DNA of 64,000 nucleotides from an uncultured Dehalococcoidia bacterium (GTDB taxonomy: Bacteria; Chloroflexota; Dehalococcoidia; Lucifugimonadales; GCA-2712585). Under the pieces are notes generated by a model. The model saw nothing but the letters and a program-made list of their open reading frames with translations. It ran no database searches and had not been told where the DNA came from. Of this stretch, positions 1-7,886 are shown piece by piece. The position numbers were made by a program, and so were the translations under genes. Position 1 is the stretch's first letter; each line of letters begins with the position of its first letter. The stretch is from assembly GCA_951812825.1 (NCBI GenBank), contig OX638324.1:1363141-1427140 (forward strand), read 5' to 3'.

Positions 1-603
1 TAGAGCTTGCTGGACGCTAGGATATATCCTGCGTGAACGGATGCCAATCGTGGAAACTAAGTGCCACGGGAAAGACTTCTCCATCAGGAATTCCGCTTGC
101 TTGCTCTCTTTAATGGAAACGTCAACGTCTACTCCAGACCATCTATCAGCTCCAACTGCATCCCAGTTAATCTCGTTCAAATGCCGTAAGTCGGAGTAGT
201 CCCGAAAGTACCCTGAGCCAGCATTTGAGGAGGTGAATGCCCAACGTCGATCTGCGGAGTCGGCCCAGTCAATCGCTTCATGCATGTTCGCTTCCAGGTG
301 GACGATAGGGCCTTGACCTCCCCGATACTGCAACTCAGGATGACTTCTTCTATAGATGACGTAGAGCATAACGGAGCGCGGGCAGAAGTAGAATGGTACG
401 CAGTCACCAACTCTCAGGTTTTCATGGCTCCTTATGCGTCTACGTAGCCTGTACTGCTTGATGTTGGTAATTCCAATGTTCGTTCCCCCAATCCCACGCT
501 CTCGAACTTCGGCATCTGACCACAAATGGCCGTCGGCGATAATCGATGCCAGCCGGTCCACGTGGACAATGTGATATATCTTGGGATTTGCCGGAACAAG
601 CAT
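1..603 (-). CDS. darT: DarT-type DNA ADP-ribosyltransferase toxin (DUF4433), partial
   Basis: The frame is open from ATG 603 to the window edge (201 codons), with an in-frame stop immediately upstream (610-612); only the last few residues are missing for a family of about 210-220 residues. Conserved blocks are an N-terminal IYHIVHVDRL, VGDCVPFYFCPRSVMLYVI (65-83), YRGGQGPIVHLE (93-104), RWAFTSSNAG (120-129) and KQAEFL (168-173), where Glu171 fits the catalytic glutamate. DarT enzymes use NAD to ADP-ribosylate thymidine in single-stranded DNA and are neutralised by the macrodomain protein DarG, normally encoded directly downstream, here beyond position 1. Members act in toxin-antitoxin and anti-phage defence; a phage capsid module lies on the other side of its start. 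Family assignment is by motif recognition. Confidence 0.85.
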   Translation of the reverse strand, partial: MLVPANPKIYHIVHVDRLASIIADGHLWSDAEVRERGIGGTNIGITNIKQYRLRRRIRSHENLRVGDCVPFYFCPRSVMLYVIYRRSHPELQYRGGQGPIVHLEANMHEAIDWADSADRRWAFTSSNAGSGYFRDYSDLRHLNEINWDAVGADRWSGVDVDVSIKESKQAEFLMEKSFPWHLVSTIGIRSRRIYPSVQQAL

Positions 604-677
604 GATCAGTTACTACAGACGACCCCCGGGTGCAACAATTATAGCCATTTCCGGCATCTGTCACCCCCCATCCCCCA

Positions 678-699
678 AAAAGTGCCATTTTGCCCATTG
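678..699 (+). repeat. 22-bp interspersed motif, copy 1
   Basis: Core AAAAGTGNCATNNTGCCCATTG. It lies between darT and the capsid gene. Near-identical copies are at 44860-44881 and 57263-57284. Copy 1 and copy 2 also share the next bases CCA. Function unknown. Confidence 0.6.
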
Positions 700-758
700 C
701 CAGCTATAGTATACATGTTCTAGCATCTCTGCATCAACTTTTCATCGGAGGTGCTTAC

Positions 759-1649
759 ATGGCTCTAACCCTAACGGAATCCGCAAAACTCTCCCAGGAC
801 ATGCTCCTCACCGGCGTCATCGAGACCATCGTCAAGGACAGCCCCGTCCTCCAGGCCATCCCCTTCATCGAGGTCGTCGGCAACGGCCTCACCTACAACC
901 AGGAGAACGCCCTTCCCTCCGTCGCCTTCTACGAACCCGGCGACACCTGGTCCGAGTCCACCCCCACCTTCACCCAGGTCACCGCCAACCTCAAGATCCT
1001 CGGCGGCGACGCCGACGTCGACAACTTCGTCAAGGCCACCCGTTCCAACCTTCAGGACCTGGAGGCCACCGTCGTCGCCCTCAAATCCAAGGCCACCCAG
1101 CAGCAGTTCGACACCACCTTCATCGACGGTGATACCGGCGCCGACTCCAAGGCTTTCGACGGCATCGACAAGCTGACCGCCGGCGCCCAGACCGTCGCCA
1201 TGGGCGACAACGGCGGTGCCCTCACCCTCGACAAGCTGGACGAGACCATCGACAAGGTCCGGGGCGGCAAGCCAGACATGCTCATCATGAGCCGCCGATC
1301 CCGCCGCAAGCTCTCCGCCCTCGGCCGCGCCGCCGGCAGCGGCGTCGTTGTCGCCGACAGGGACCAGTTCGGCATGATGACCGACTACTACGATGGCATA
1401 CCCGTCGGCGTCAGCGACTTCGTCAGCGACGAAATGACCGTCGGTACCAGCAGCGACTGCTCCACCATCTACGCCCTCCAGTGGGGCGAAGGCGCCGTCG
1501 CAGGCCTCACTTCCCCCGGCGGCCTCCAGGTGGAGCGCGTCGGCAGCCTGGAGACCAAGGACGCCACCCGCATACGCGTCAAGTGGTACGTCGCCATCGC
1601 CGTCTTCAACTCCCTCAAGCTCGCCAAGCTCACCGGCGTCCGCCCCTGA
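759..1649 (+). CDS. Phage major capsid protein (HK97-fold, DUF5309/SU10-like)
   Basis: The 296-residue protein resembles SU10/DUF5309-type major capsid proteins: an N-terminal segment with LTGVIETIVKDSPVLQAIPF, a central region around SRRSRRKLSALGRAAG, then DYYDGIPVGVSDFV and a C-terminal VKWYVAIAVFNSLKLAKLTGV. Such proteins self-assemble into the icosahedral phage head. The ATG at 759 is chosen over the upstream ATG at 690 because GGAGGT (747-752) sits six bases before it. Connector-like and tail-like genes follow on the same strand, but no terminase, portal, protease or integrase is present here. The family call rests on pattern recognition; the structural role is supported by the neighbours. 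Confidence 0.8.
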   Translation: MALTLTESAKLSQDMLLTGVIETIVKDSPVLQAIPFIEVVGNGLTYNQENALPSVAFYEPGDTWSESTPTFTQVTANLKILGGDADVDNFVKATRSNLQDLEATVVALKSKATQQQFDTTFIDGDTGADSKAFDGIDKLTAGAQTVAMGDNGGALTLDKLDETIDKVRGGKPDMLIMSRRSRRKLSALGRAAGSGVVVADRDQFGMMTDYYDGIPVGVSDFVSDEMTVGTSSDCSTIYALQWGEGAVAGLTSPGGLQVERVGSLETKDATRIRVKWYVAIAVFNSLKLAKLTGVRP

Positions 1650-1663
1650 CTCCCCGCCTTATC

Positions 1664-1686
1664 CCTTCCCCCTTGACGGGGGAAGG
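1664..1686. repeat. Hairpin repeat, family R5
   Basis: Inverted repeat CCTTCCCCC / GGGGGAAGG (9 bp, 5-nt loop) followed by a G-rich tail. A related copy is at 10886-10908. Confidence 0.6.
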
Positions 1687-1738
1687 TTAGGACGGGGGTG
1701 AAGCTGCACCAAACCCCCACCCACAACCAATCGCCGCA

Positions 1739-1759
1739 GGGGCGGCTCGCGAACGCCCC
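1739..1759. repeat. Palindromic repeat, family R4
   Basis: GGGGCG and CGCCCC arms around a CTCGCGNA-like centre. Related palindromes are at 4488, 6543, 7722 and 40686. Confidence 0.6.
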
Positions 1760-1794
1760 TTGCCCTGCACCACCAAACCCAAGGAGAACCAGCA

Positions 1795-2445
1795 ATGACA
1801 CTCACACAAATGCGAAACCGGCTGCGAATAGACCTCCACGACGAAGACTCCACCAACTACCGTTGGACGGACGCCCAGCTGGACCGCCACCTGGGCCGGG
1901 CCCTGCGCGAACTCAGCGCGGCCCACCCCCGGCCCGACGTGGCAACCATCCAGACCGGCGCCGATGGACGCACGGTGCCCCTGGCCTCCCTCACGGACCT
2001 GATTCGGGTGGAGGCGGTGGAGTTCCCCGTAGGCGAAAGCCCCCCATCCTGCGTCGATTACAGCCTGCGGGCAGCCACCCTCATCCTGCTGACCTACGAA
2101 CCGCCCGGGCCCAACGAGTCCGTGAAAGTCCACTACGGTCGCCTCCACACCCTGGACGCCACAGACTCCACCATCCCGCCCCACCTGGAGGAACTCGTCC
2201 TCACCGGTGCGGCGGGCTACGCCGCCATCGACTGGTCCGGCCACGCCATCAACAGCATCAACCTGGGCGGCCCGAACACCTGGCGGCACTTTCTCATCTG
2301 GGGCCAGGACAAGCTGGCCCACTTCCGTCTGGGACTGGCGGACTTGAGCCGCCCCACCTCCCTGCGGGTGCGGCGCTCTACAGTCCCGCCCACCTCCCCA
2401 CCAGCGGGAGCTACTAGTGCGCTCCCTCTCCCCAACACTGCTTGA
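1795..2445 (+). CDS. Phage head-tail connector-like protein
   Basis: This 216-residue protein has no strongly recognised domain. Its start (LTQMRNRLRIDLHDED followed by YRWTDAQLDRHLGRALRELS) resembles small phage adaptor/connector proteins that begin with a helix-rich segment and a WTDAxLD motif. It lies directly after the capsid gene and overlaps the next gene by 29 bases, as in phage structural operons. AGGAGAACCAGCA provides a plausible ribosome site before ATG 1795. The C-terminal 35 residues are Pro/Ser/Thr-rich and low complexity. The connector role is inferred from position and the N-terminal motif; a head-completion protein is an equally possible name. Confidence 0.55.
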   Translation: MTLTQMRNRLRIDLHDEDSTNYRWTDAQLDRHLGRALRELSAAHPRPDVATIQTGADGRTVPLASLTDLIRVEAVEFPVGESPPSCVDYSLRAATLILLTYEPPGPNESVKVHYGRLHTLDATDSTIPPHLEELVLTGAAGYAAIDWSGHAINSINLGGPNTWRHFLIWGQDKLAHFRLGLADLSRPTSLRVRRSTVPPTSPPAGATSALPLPNTA

Positions 2446-4414
2446 AGCGCAGCGCAGCGCCCGTCATAGGCCCTACCTGGGCGTCACCGTGGAACGTCGG
2501 CTCCCCCATCTGTTCCATCCCGTCTTCACCCGTCTCCTGAACACGGACGACACCCCCACCCGCCACGGCCTCCACCTCACCTCCGGCGGCGACCTCATCC
2601 GGGCCCACGTCTCCCGCTCCAACTCCAAGCTATACGTTCAGCGCGTCGGCAACGCCGGGCCAAACAGCAGTTTCACCCAGTGGACCTACCTGAACAACGC
2701 CTACCCCGACGCCGGAGTCGCCCTCTGCGGCAACGGCTCCTACGTCCTCATTGTCTACGTCAACAACGGCAACCGCCGCGAAATCCGATACCGCGAGAGC
2801 TCCGACGACGGTGCGACCTGGAGCAGCGACGCCCGCCTCGTATACCCCTCCGTCAACGGCGTCTCCCATCTCACCGCTGCCATGAGCCCTGACGAAAAAG
2901 TGGGCCTCTTCTTCTCCGGCGCCAACAACAACCTCTACGCCATGAGGCGCATCGACGACGTCTGGACCGCCCCCGCCTCCTGGCCCCAGTCCTCCTACGT
3001 CAAGCAGATTGACGGCATCGCCTCCGCCTACGGCGACGACTGGAACGTGGTGGTGTGCGGCGCAACCTCCACCGGCTCCTCCCGAGTGTGGACCATGGTC
3101 TACGGCGACGGTACGGAGCAGGCCAGGGGGCAATGGTCCAGCATCACCAGCCTCACACGGGCCGATAGCGGCTCCCAGGTGTCCTTCTCCCATCCCTATC
3201 TGGCCAATGCGGACACCTACCGTCTCTTCTTCAAGGAGTCCTACGATGGCTCCGATTCCTACGGCCGCGCCTTCTGGACTTTCACCCCCAAGAGCGGCTC
3301 CTTCCTCGACGCCCGGTGGCGTGAACCCATCCCCTTCGACGCCGACCCCTACGCCGGCGTAGCCGTTGCGGGAAACTCAACCGCCCTCTGGCTCTCCACC
3401 TCAACCCAGGTCTGGCGAGCCTCAGCCGGTCCTCAGCGAATCCTGACCGGCGACCTTCTGGAGGCCCACCTGACGGAAGGCGCCGCCGGCGGTCGGGCAA
3501 CTCTGCTGCTGAGCAACCACCATGGCCGCTACAACGGCGCCGGCATCGAGAGCGCATCGCCCCTCGTGCCGGGCGCGCGGGTCCGCTTCAACCCCGGCTA
3601 CGTCACCTCGGGAGGCGTCGAGCACTCCTCCGGCCCCGCCTACTGGATCGCGGGATTGGAGCGACGTTCGGGCAACGGAAAGGCACGGCTCGCCCTCTAC
3701 CTGGAAGACGGCTGGTCTCTGCTGGAACGGTGGCGCGCCCGCTATCAGCACAACTGGATCAAGGGCTACACCTTCATCGAGGACATCGTGGAATTCATCC
3801 TCGCCAGGGCCGGCTTGAGCCTCGAAGTCCTCAGCGCCAGCGACACCTTCCAGCGGCATCGTCCCGCCTTTACCATCCACCCCAACGCCACCGCAGCCAG
3901 CGCCGTCAAACGGCTTATGTCCACAGTGCCGGACGTTCTCTTCTTCCGGCAGGGCAGCCCCGCCGTGAAGCAGCTCGATTCCTCCGACGCCGCCGATTAC
4001 TCCTACGGCACGGACCATCCCATCATCAACGGACGATATCTTTATCAGGCCCTCAGATACAACCGTATCCAGACCTTTGGCCTCAACAGGCTGCAGGAAT
4101 CCCTCGACTGGGACGAAATTGCGGCAATGGCGGACAGGCTTCTGCAAGTCTACGACATCAACCAGGAAACGGCCGACTCTGCCAAGGAGCGGAGCGACAG
4201 CCTCCTTGCCAAAGAACGGCTCTCCACGCGGGCCGGACTTCTGGAGGCCCCCGTCAACTGCGGCCTGGAACTCTACGACGTAGTCGGCGTCACGGACCCT
4301 GCCGCCGGTCTGAACGGCGCCAGGCGGCGAGTGACCGGCCTAGACCTCAAGTTCCGTCGAGGGACGGACGGCCCGCCGGTCTATTCCCAAACTCTAACCC
4401 TGTCGGGGGTATAA
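2417..4414 (+). CDS. Phage tail/receptor-type protein with BNR (Asp-box) repeats
   Basis: The 665-residue protein starts at GTG 2417 inside the end of the preceding gene. The N-terminal ~330 residues look like a sialidase-type beta-propeller: an Asp-box SSDDGATW lies near residue 130, and further YxxxS/GDDW and R-x-F-W-T-F segments recur. The rest resembles phage tail proteins that follow bases such as VTSGGVEHSSGP and a C-terminal VNCGLELYDVVGVTDPAAGLNGARRRV segment, which is reminiscent of baseplate/tail-hub proteins. A likely role is host recognition or a tail-tip fibre. The gene is intact, with base composition like its neighbours. The specific ligand cannot be inferred. Confidence 0.6.
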   Translation: MRSLSPTLLEAQRSARHRPYLGVTVERRLPHLFHPVFTRLLNTDDTPTRHGLHLTSGGDLIRAHVSRSNSKLYVQRVGNAGPNSSFTQWTYLNNAYPDAGVALCGNGSYVLIVYVNNGNRREIRYRESSDDGATWSSDARLVYPSVNGVSHLTAAMSPDEKVGLFFSGANNNLYAMRRIDDVWTAPASWPQSSYVKQIDGIASAYGDDWNVVVCGATSTGSSRVWTMVYGDGTEQARGQWSSITSLTRADSGSQVSFSHPYLANADTYRLFFKESYDGSDSYGRAFWTFTPKSGSFLDARWREPIPFDADPYAGVAVAGNSTALWLSTSTQVWRASAGPQRILTGDLLEAHLTEGAAGGRATLLLSNHHGRYNGAGIESASPLVPGARVRFNPGYVTSGGVEHSSGPAYWIAGLERRSGNGKARLALYLEDGWSLLERWRARYQHNWIKGYTFIEDIVEFILARAGLSLEVLSASDTFQRHRPAFTIHPNATAASAVKRLMSTVPDVLFFRQGSPAVKQLDSSDAADYSYGTDHPIINGRYLYQALRYNRIQTFGLNRLQESLDWDEIAAMADRLLQVYDINQETADSAKERSDSLLAKERLSTRAGLLEAPVNCGLELYDVVGVTDPAAGLNGARRRVTGLDLKFRRGTDGPPVYSQTLTLSGV

Positions 4415-4487
4415 CCCCCGCCGTAGGCGCGTCCCTTGTGGGCCGCACTCCTCAACCAGAACCCAATGCAAGTACAACCCCCGTCCT

Positions 4488-4511
4488 GGGGCCGGCTCGC
4501 GAGCCGGCCCC
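4488..4511. repeat. 24-bp perfect palindrome, family R4
   Basis: GGGGCCGGCTCG followed by its exact reverse complement, in the gap between two phage genes. Confidence 0.65.
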
Positions 4512-4548
4512 TCCCACCAGCCAACACCCAACCCAACCCAGGTATGAC

Positions 4549-4761
4549 ATGATAATCAAAAAAGGCATAATCAAGGCTTTCAGCTCCACAACCCACAAGG
4601 CCACCGTCCAGATGGAAGGCAGCCTCTCCGTGTGGGTCGGCTCCATCCCCGTCGCGCGCAACATCTCCTCCGCCCAGGTCCAAACCGGCAGGCGCTGCGC
4701 CATCCTCTTCTTCAGCGAGGAGAACAAGAACGACGCCGTGGTCTTCGCCGTCTACACCTGA
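4549..4761 (+). CDS. Small phage-module protein, unknown function
   Basis: The 70-residue protein starts MIIKKGIIKAF and ends DAVVFAVYT. The start at 4549 is preferred because the ATG at 4544 is followed by a stop after one codon, and the longer open frame upstream is out of frame with the tail gene it overlaps. The sequence is mostly beta-strand-like (ATVQMEGSLSVWVGSIPVA), as in small OB- or barrel-like structural proteins that sit after tail genes. I do not recognise a family. Position directly behind the tail-like gene and before tRNA-Leu suggests it is the last gene of the phage module. Confidence 0.6.
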   Translation: MIIKKGIIKAFSSTTHKATVQMEGSLSVWVGSIPVARNISSAQVQTGRRCAILFFSEENKNDAVVFAVYT

Positions 4762-4766
4762 CCCTC

Positions 4767-4800
4767 CGTCATTCCCGCGAAGGCGGGGGCGGGAATCCAT
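4767..4800. repeat. Interspersed repeat, family R2
   Basis: CGTCATTCCCGCGAAGGCGG... ending GGAATCCA, with internal dyad symmetry. Other copies are at 7751, 33815 and 46803. Confidence 0.65.
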
Positions 4801-4864
4801 CCCCATCCTCACCACAGTCAGCCCCCTAGTCACGCCCACCCTCTCGGCGTTACAATGCCTACGG

Positions 4865-4950
4865 GCCGAAGTGGCGGAATGGTAGACGCGCCGGTCTCAA
4901 AAACCGGTGGGGGTTTCCCCGTGTCGGTTCGAATCCGACCTTCGGCACCA
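4865..4950 (+). tRNA. tRNA-Leu (anticodon CAA)
   Basis: The acceptor stem GCCGAAG/CTTCGGC, anticodon loop CTCAAAA with anticodon CAA, a long variable arm and T-loop GGTTCGAATCC are all visible. Discriminator A and an encoded CCA end the gene. It flanks the phage module, a common integration neighbourhood. Confidence 0.95.
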
Positions 4951-5073
4951 CTACCCATCCTCCAATTTCCCCATGATTACACTGCAATCATATATATTAT
5001 GGTATGTAGCCTATGGTAGAATGCGCCAAAGTGCTTCCTTTTCGAGCAGCATTGCATTCTAGGAGGTGTGACT

Positions 5074-5706
5074 ATGGAGAGCGGCAGCCCTCCGGTTGTC
5101 TACGAAGTTCGGTACCCTGAAACCCTCCATCCAGGACACGTGATTGCCAAACTGTTCTTGGGATGGATCTATGTTGGCATCCCCCACGGAATCATCCTCA
5201 TTTTTTACGGCCTCGCAACCTGGATCGCCAGCCTTGCCGCCTTCGTCGCCATCCTCATCACCGGCCAATATCCGGAAAGCCTCTTCAACTTCAACATGGG
5301 TTTCTACCGCTGGAACTCCCGGGTATCCGCCTACCTCAACTTCATGACGGATCAATACCCCCCCTTCACCGGCGAGCCGGTGTCCGACTCCCCCGTGGAC
5401 GTGCGCATTCGGCGCCAGGAAACCTACTCCAAACCCCACGCCCTGCTGAAGTTCTTCTTCGGCTGGCTCTACGCCCTGATCCCCCACGGTTTGATCCTGT
5501 TATTCTATGCCCTCGCCATTTCCGTAACCGCGCTCATCGCCTTCTTCTCCATCGTCTTCAAGGGACAGTACCCCATCGAACTGTTCAGGTTCGCCGTGGG
5601 TCTCGACCGCTGGAACATGCGGCTGGACGCCTATCTCTCCTTCATGACGGACCAGTACCCCCCCTTCAACAACCGGCCTATGTTCAACGACCAGGAAACG
5701 CCGTAA
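5074..5706 (+). CDS. Membrane protein with two DUF4389 domains
   Basis: The ~210-residue protein is an internal duplication. Both halves contain a two-helix membrane hairpin (FLGWIYVGIPHGIILIFYGL and FFGWLYALIPHGLILLFYAL), then GQYPESLF/GQYPIELF, RWN and a conserved FMTDQYPPF block near the end. This is the pattern of DUF4389, a membrane family of unknown function. The ATG at 5074 is used because AGGAGGT (5061-5067) is six bases away, whereas GTG 5068 would abut the ribosome site. The gene is followed by an ABC transporter ATPase with a 35-base gap, so co-expression is possible. Confidence 0.85.
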   Translation: MESGSPPVVYEVRYPETLHPGHVIAKLFLGWIYVGIPHGIILIFYGLATWIASLAAFVAILITGQYPESLFNFNMGFYRWNSRVSAYLNFMTDQYPPFTGEPVSDSPVDVRIRRQETYSKPHALLKFFFGWLYALIPHGLILLFYALAISVTALIAFFSIVFKGQYPIELFRFAVGLDRWNMRLDAYLSFMTDQYPPFNNRPMFNDQETP

Positions 5707-5741
5707 CCTCTCTAACACCCTCGCTCTTGGGAGGCTGAATC

Positions 5742-6518
5742 ATGGTGATGGAAGCGACCGGTTCCCATACCGAAAACGGCTCAGCCGTTGAAGACATCAT
5801 CGTCTGCCGGGACGTTCATAAGTGGTTCGGCAACTTCCACGCCCTCCGCGGCGTCAGCATGACCGTCAGGCGGGGCGAGAAAATCGTTATCCTCGGCCCT
5901 TCCGGCTCCGGAAAGTCCACCTTCATCCGCTGCATCAACCGCCTGGAAGAGCACCAGCAGGGCGAAATCGTCGTCGACGGCATCGCCATGACCAACGACC
6001 TTCACAACATCGATACCATTCGCAGCGAAGTTGGCATGGTGTTCCAGTCCTTCAACCTCTTCCCCCATCTAACGGTCTTGCAGAACATCACCCTCGCCCC
6101 CCTCAAGGTGCGGAAGCTGTCCCAGGCAGATGCGGAGGGCATTGCCAACCAGCTTCTGGAGCGGGTCGGCATACCGGAGCAGGCCCACAAATATCCGCTG
6201 GAGCTTTCCGGCGGCCAGCAGCAGCGCGTCGCCATTGCCCGCGCCCTCGCCATGCGCCCCCGCGTCATGCTCTTCGACGAGCCTACATCCGCCCTCGACC
6301 CGGAGATGATCAAGGAAGTCCTCGACATCATGGTCGACCTGGCCCGTTCCGGCATGACCATGCTCGTGGTAACCCACGAAATAGGCTTCGCCCGCGAGGT
6401 CGCCGACCGGATGGTCATGTTCGACGAGGGCGTCATTGTCGAACAGGGCACCCCCACGGAGTTCCTGGAGAACCCCAAGAGCGACCGCGCCAAGGCCTTC
6501 CTCGCCCAGATCCTCTAA
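5742..6518 (+). CDS. Amino-acid ABC transporter ATP-binding protein (GlnQ/HisP type)
   Basis: A complete 258-residue ATPase of the polar amino acid uptake class. Visible motifs are Walker [10 protein letters not shown] (52-60), the Q-loop at Gln102, the signature LSGGQ (155-159), Walker B with the D-loop DEPTSALDP (179-187) and the switch His212. GGGAGG precedes ATG 5742 at a good distance. It would energise import by a cognate permease and binding protein, but neither is encoded nearby; the only permeases in the window (62883-64000) are of the phosphonate type. The exact substrate is therefore unknown. Confidence 0.9.
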   Translation: MVMEATGSHTENGSAVEDIIVCRDVHKWFGNFHALRGVSMTVRRGEKIVILGPSGSGKSTFIRCINRLEEHQQGEIVVDGIAMTNDLHNIDTIRSEVGMVFQSFNLFPHLTVLQNITLAPLKVRKLSQADAEGIANQLLERVGIPEQAHKYPLELSGGQQQRVAIARALAMRPRVMLFDEPTSALDPEMIKEVLDIMVDLARSGMTMLVVTHEIGFAREVADRMVMFDEGVIVEQGTPTEFLENPKSDRAKAFLAQIL

Positions 6519-6542
6519 CATCGCCAGTCCTCCTCTCCGGCA

Positions 6543-6564
6543 GGGGCGGCTCGCGTACCGCCCC
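6543..6564. repeat. Palindromic repeat, family R4
   Basis: GGGGCGG / CCGCCCC arms around CTCGCGTA. Confidence 0.6.
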
Positions 6565-6702
6565 AGGGTCCTATCCTCGCCTTGACACCCTTCCCCACCC
6601 CTGCGTACACTCGTGCCGCACCAAACCGGGCCGCAAATCGCCCCTGCCAACCCAAAAAAGAAGGCCCCTCGCAACCACAGAAGATACCCCAAGGAGAAAA
6701 CA

Positions 6703-7161
6703 ATGGCAGAAGCCGCCCCCGACGTTGAAGCTCTGCGGCGTGACTACATCGGACAGGAAAGCCCCCCCGAATACCTGGATGTGGAGAAGGGCCACGTGCG
6801 CGCCTTCGCCAAAGCCATCGGCGACCCCAACCCCCTCTACAGCGACGAGATAGCGGCGCGTAAGTCCCGCTTCGGCGGAATCATCGCCCCGCCCACCTTC
6901 CTCCGGGCCGCCCGCACCCAGCGCCTGGAAGACCTCCCCCCAGACTTCCCCTACAAGCGCCTCCTCGACGGCGGCAGCGAGTGGGAATACTTCGAGCCCG
7001 TCCGCGTCGGCGACCGTATCGCCGCCGTCAACCGCGTGGTCGACATCTTCTCCCGCTCGGGCAGCCTCGGCCCCATGATCTTCGTCATCACCGAGACCAC
7101 CTACACCAACCAGCTGGGCCAGGTAACCGCCACCCAGAAGAACACCTCCATCCGCTACTAG
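6703..7161 (+). CDS. MaoC-like dehydratase, N-terminal-type subunit
   Basis: The 152-residue protein matches the FAS1-like/MaoC N-terminal hotdog half: YLDVEKGHVRAFAKAIGDPNPLYSDE is the typical start motif, followed by the APPTFLRA segment and a GGSEWEYFEPVRVGD block. AAGGAG (6691-6696) precedes ATG 6703. Together with the next gene it probably forms a two-subunit (R)-type hydratase acting on enoyl-CoA or 3-hydroxyacyl thioesters, as in HadA/HadB-like pairs. It opens a catabolic cluster with two SDRs and an FAH-family hydrolase. The substrate is unknown. Confidence 0.85.
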   Translation: MAEAAPDVEALRRDYIGQESPPEYLDVEKGHVRAFAKAIGDPNPLYSDEIAARKSRFGGIIAPPTFLRAARTQRLEDLPPDFPYKRLLDGGSEWEYFEPVRVGDRIAAVNRVVDIFSRSGSLGPMIFVITETTYTNQLGQVTATQKNTSIRY

Positions 7162-7227
7162 CTGCGATTACCCAACCTGAAACCAGCGAACAACACCCAC
7201 CAAACCCCGTCGCAAAAGGGAAAAAGA

Positions 7228-7662
7228 ATGAACAATCATCCATATTGGGAAGACGTTGAACAAGGAACAGAAATCCCCTCCCTTGTGAAACGCCCCACCA
7301 CCCGCCAGCTTGTGCGCTACGCCGGCGTTTCCGGCGACTTCTACGAGATCCACTACGACAAGGACTTCGCCGTCGGCACGGGCCTCCCCGGCGTCATCCT
7401 TCACGGCGCGTTGCGGAGCGCCTTTCTCGGGCAAATGCTGACCGACTGGATAGGCCCCAACGGCGCCCTCCGCAAGCTGGGCTGCCAGTACCGCGGCATG
7501 GACGAACCCGGCGTAGCCCTCACCTGCGGCGGCGTAGTCACCAGGAAGTACGTCTCGGACGGTCGCCGCCTCCTGGACTGCGACGTCTGGGTGGAGGACG
7601 AACAGGGCCGCCGCTACACCCCCGGCTGGGCCACCGTCGAACTCCCCTCCCGCAACCCCTAA
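7228..7662 (+). CDS. MaoC-like dehydratase, catalytic-type subunit
   Basis: A 144-residue hotdog-fold protein and partner of the preceding gene. The catalytic hydratase motif is represented by YAGVSGDFYEIHYDKDFA, with Asp and His spaced as in the MaoC/(R)-hydratase active site, followed by GVILHGALRSAFLGQ. A family-type C-terminal half ends in GWATVELP. The start ATG 7228 follows GGGAAAAAGA. With the N-terminal-type subunit 66 bases upstream it should hydrate trans-2-enoyl-CoA-like substrates or dehydrate 3-hydroxy thioesters. Confidence 0.85.
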   Translation: MNNHPYWEDVEQGTEIPSLVKRPTTRQLVRYAGVSGDFYEIHYDKDFAVGTGLPGVILHGALRSAFLGQMLTDWIGPNGALRKLGCQYRGMDEPGVALTCGGVVTRKYVSDGRRLLDCDVWVEDEQGRRYTPGWATVELPSRNP

Positions 7663-7721
7663 CCCCGTCCCCTCTACGCATCCCACACAAACCACAACGC
7701 CCTCCTCTCCTAATCTGGTAG

Positions 7722-7741
7722 GGGCGACCGGCCGGTCGCCC
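7722..7741. repeat. 20-bp perfect palindrome, family R4
   Basis: GGGCGACCGG followed by its exact reverse complement. Confidence 0.65.
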
Positions 7742-7750
7742 GCCCCGACT

Positions 7751-7780
7751 CGTCATTCCGGCCCCCGTGCCGGAATCCAG
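7751..7780. repeat. Interspersed repeat, family R2
   Basis: CGTCATTCCGGC... CCGGAATCCA, an inverted-repeat variant of the R2 family. Confidence 0.6.
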
Positions 7781-7886
7781 TCCCCCTCTCCTCTTCACCC
7801 TTCCCCCCCAATTGCACTTTCCCCCCGTCCTTTGTACAGTAGTCCCTGCTTAACCCAAATCCCATCCCAACCCACAAGGAGAAAAT

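Noticed and set aside
177-697. Two short minus-strand ORFs (177-410 and 440-697)
   Set aside because: They are frame shadows of darT, which reads in a different minus-strand frame and is strongly conserved.
4980-5060. Possible promoter (TTACAC-17-TGGTAT) before the DUF4389 gene
   Set aside because: The -10 matches only 3 of 6 consensus bases; AT-rich but not convincing.
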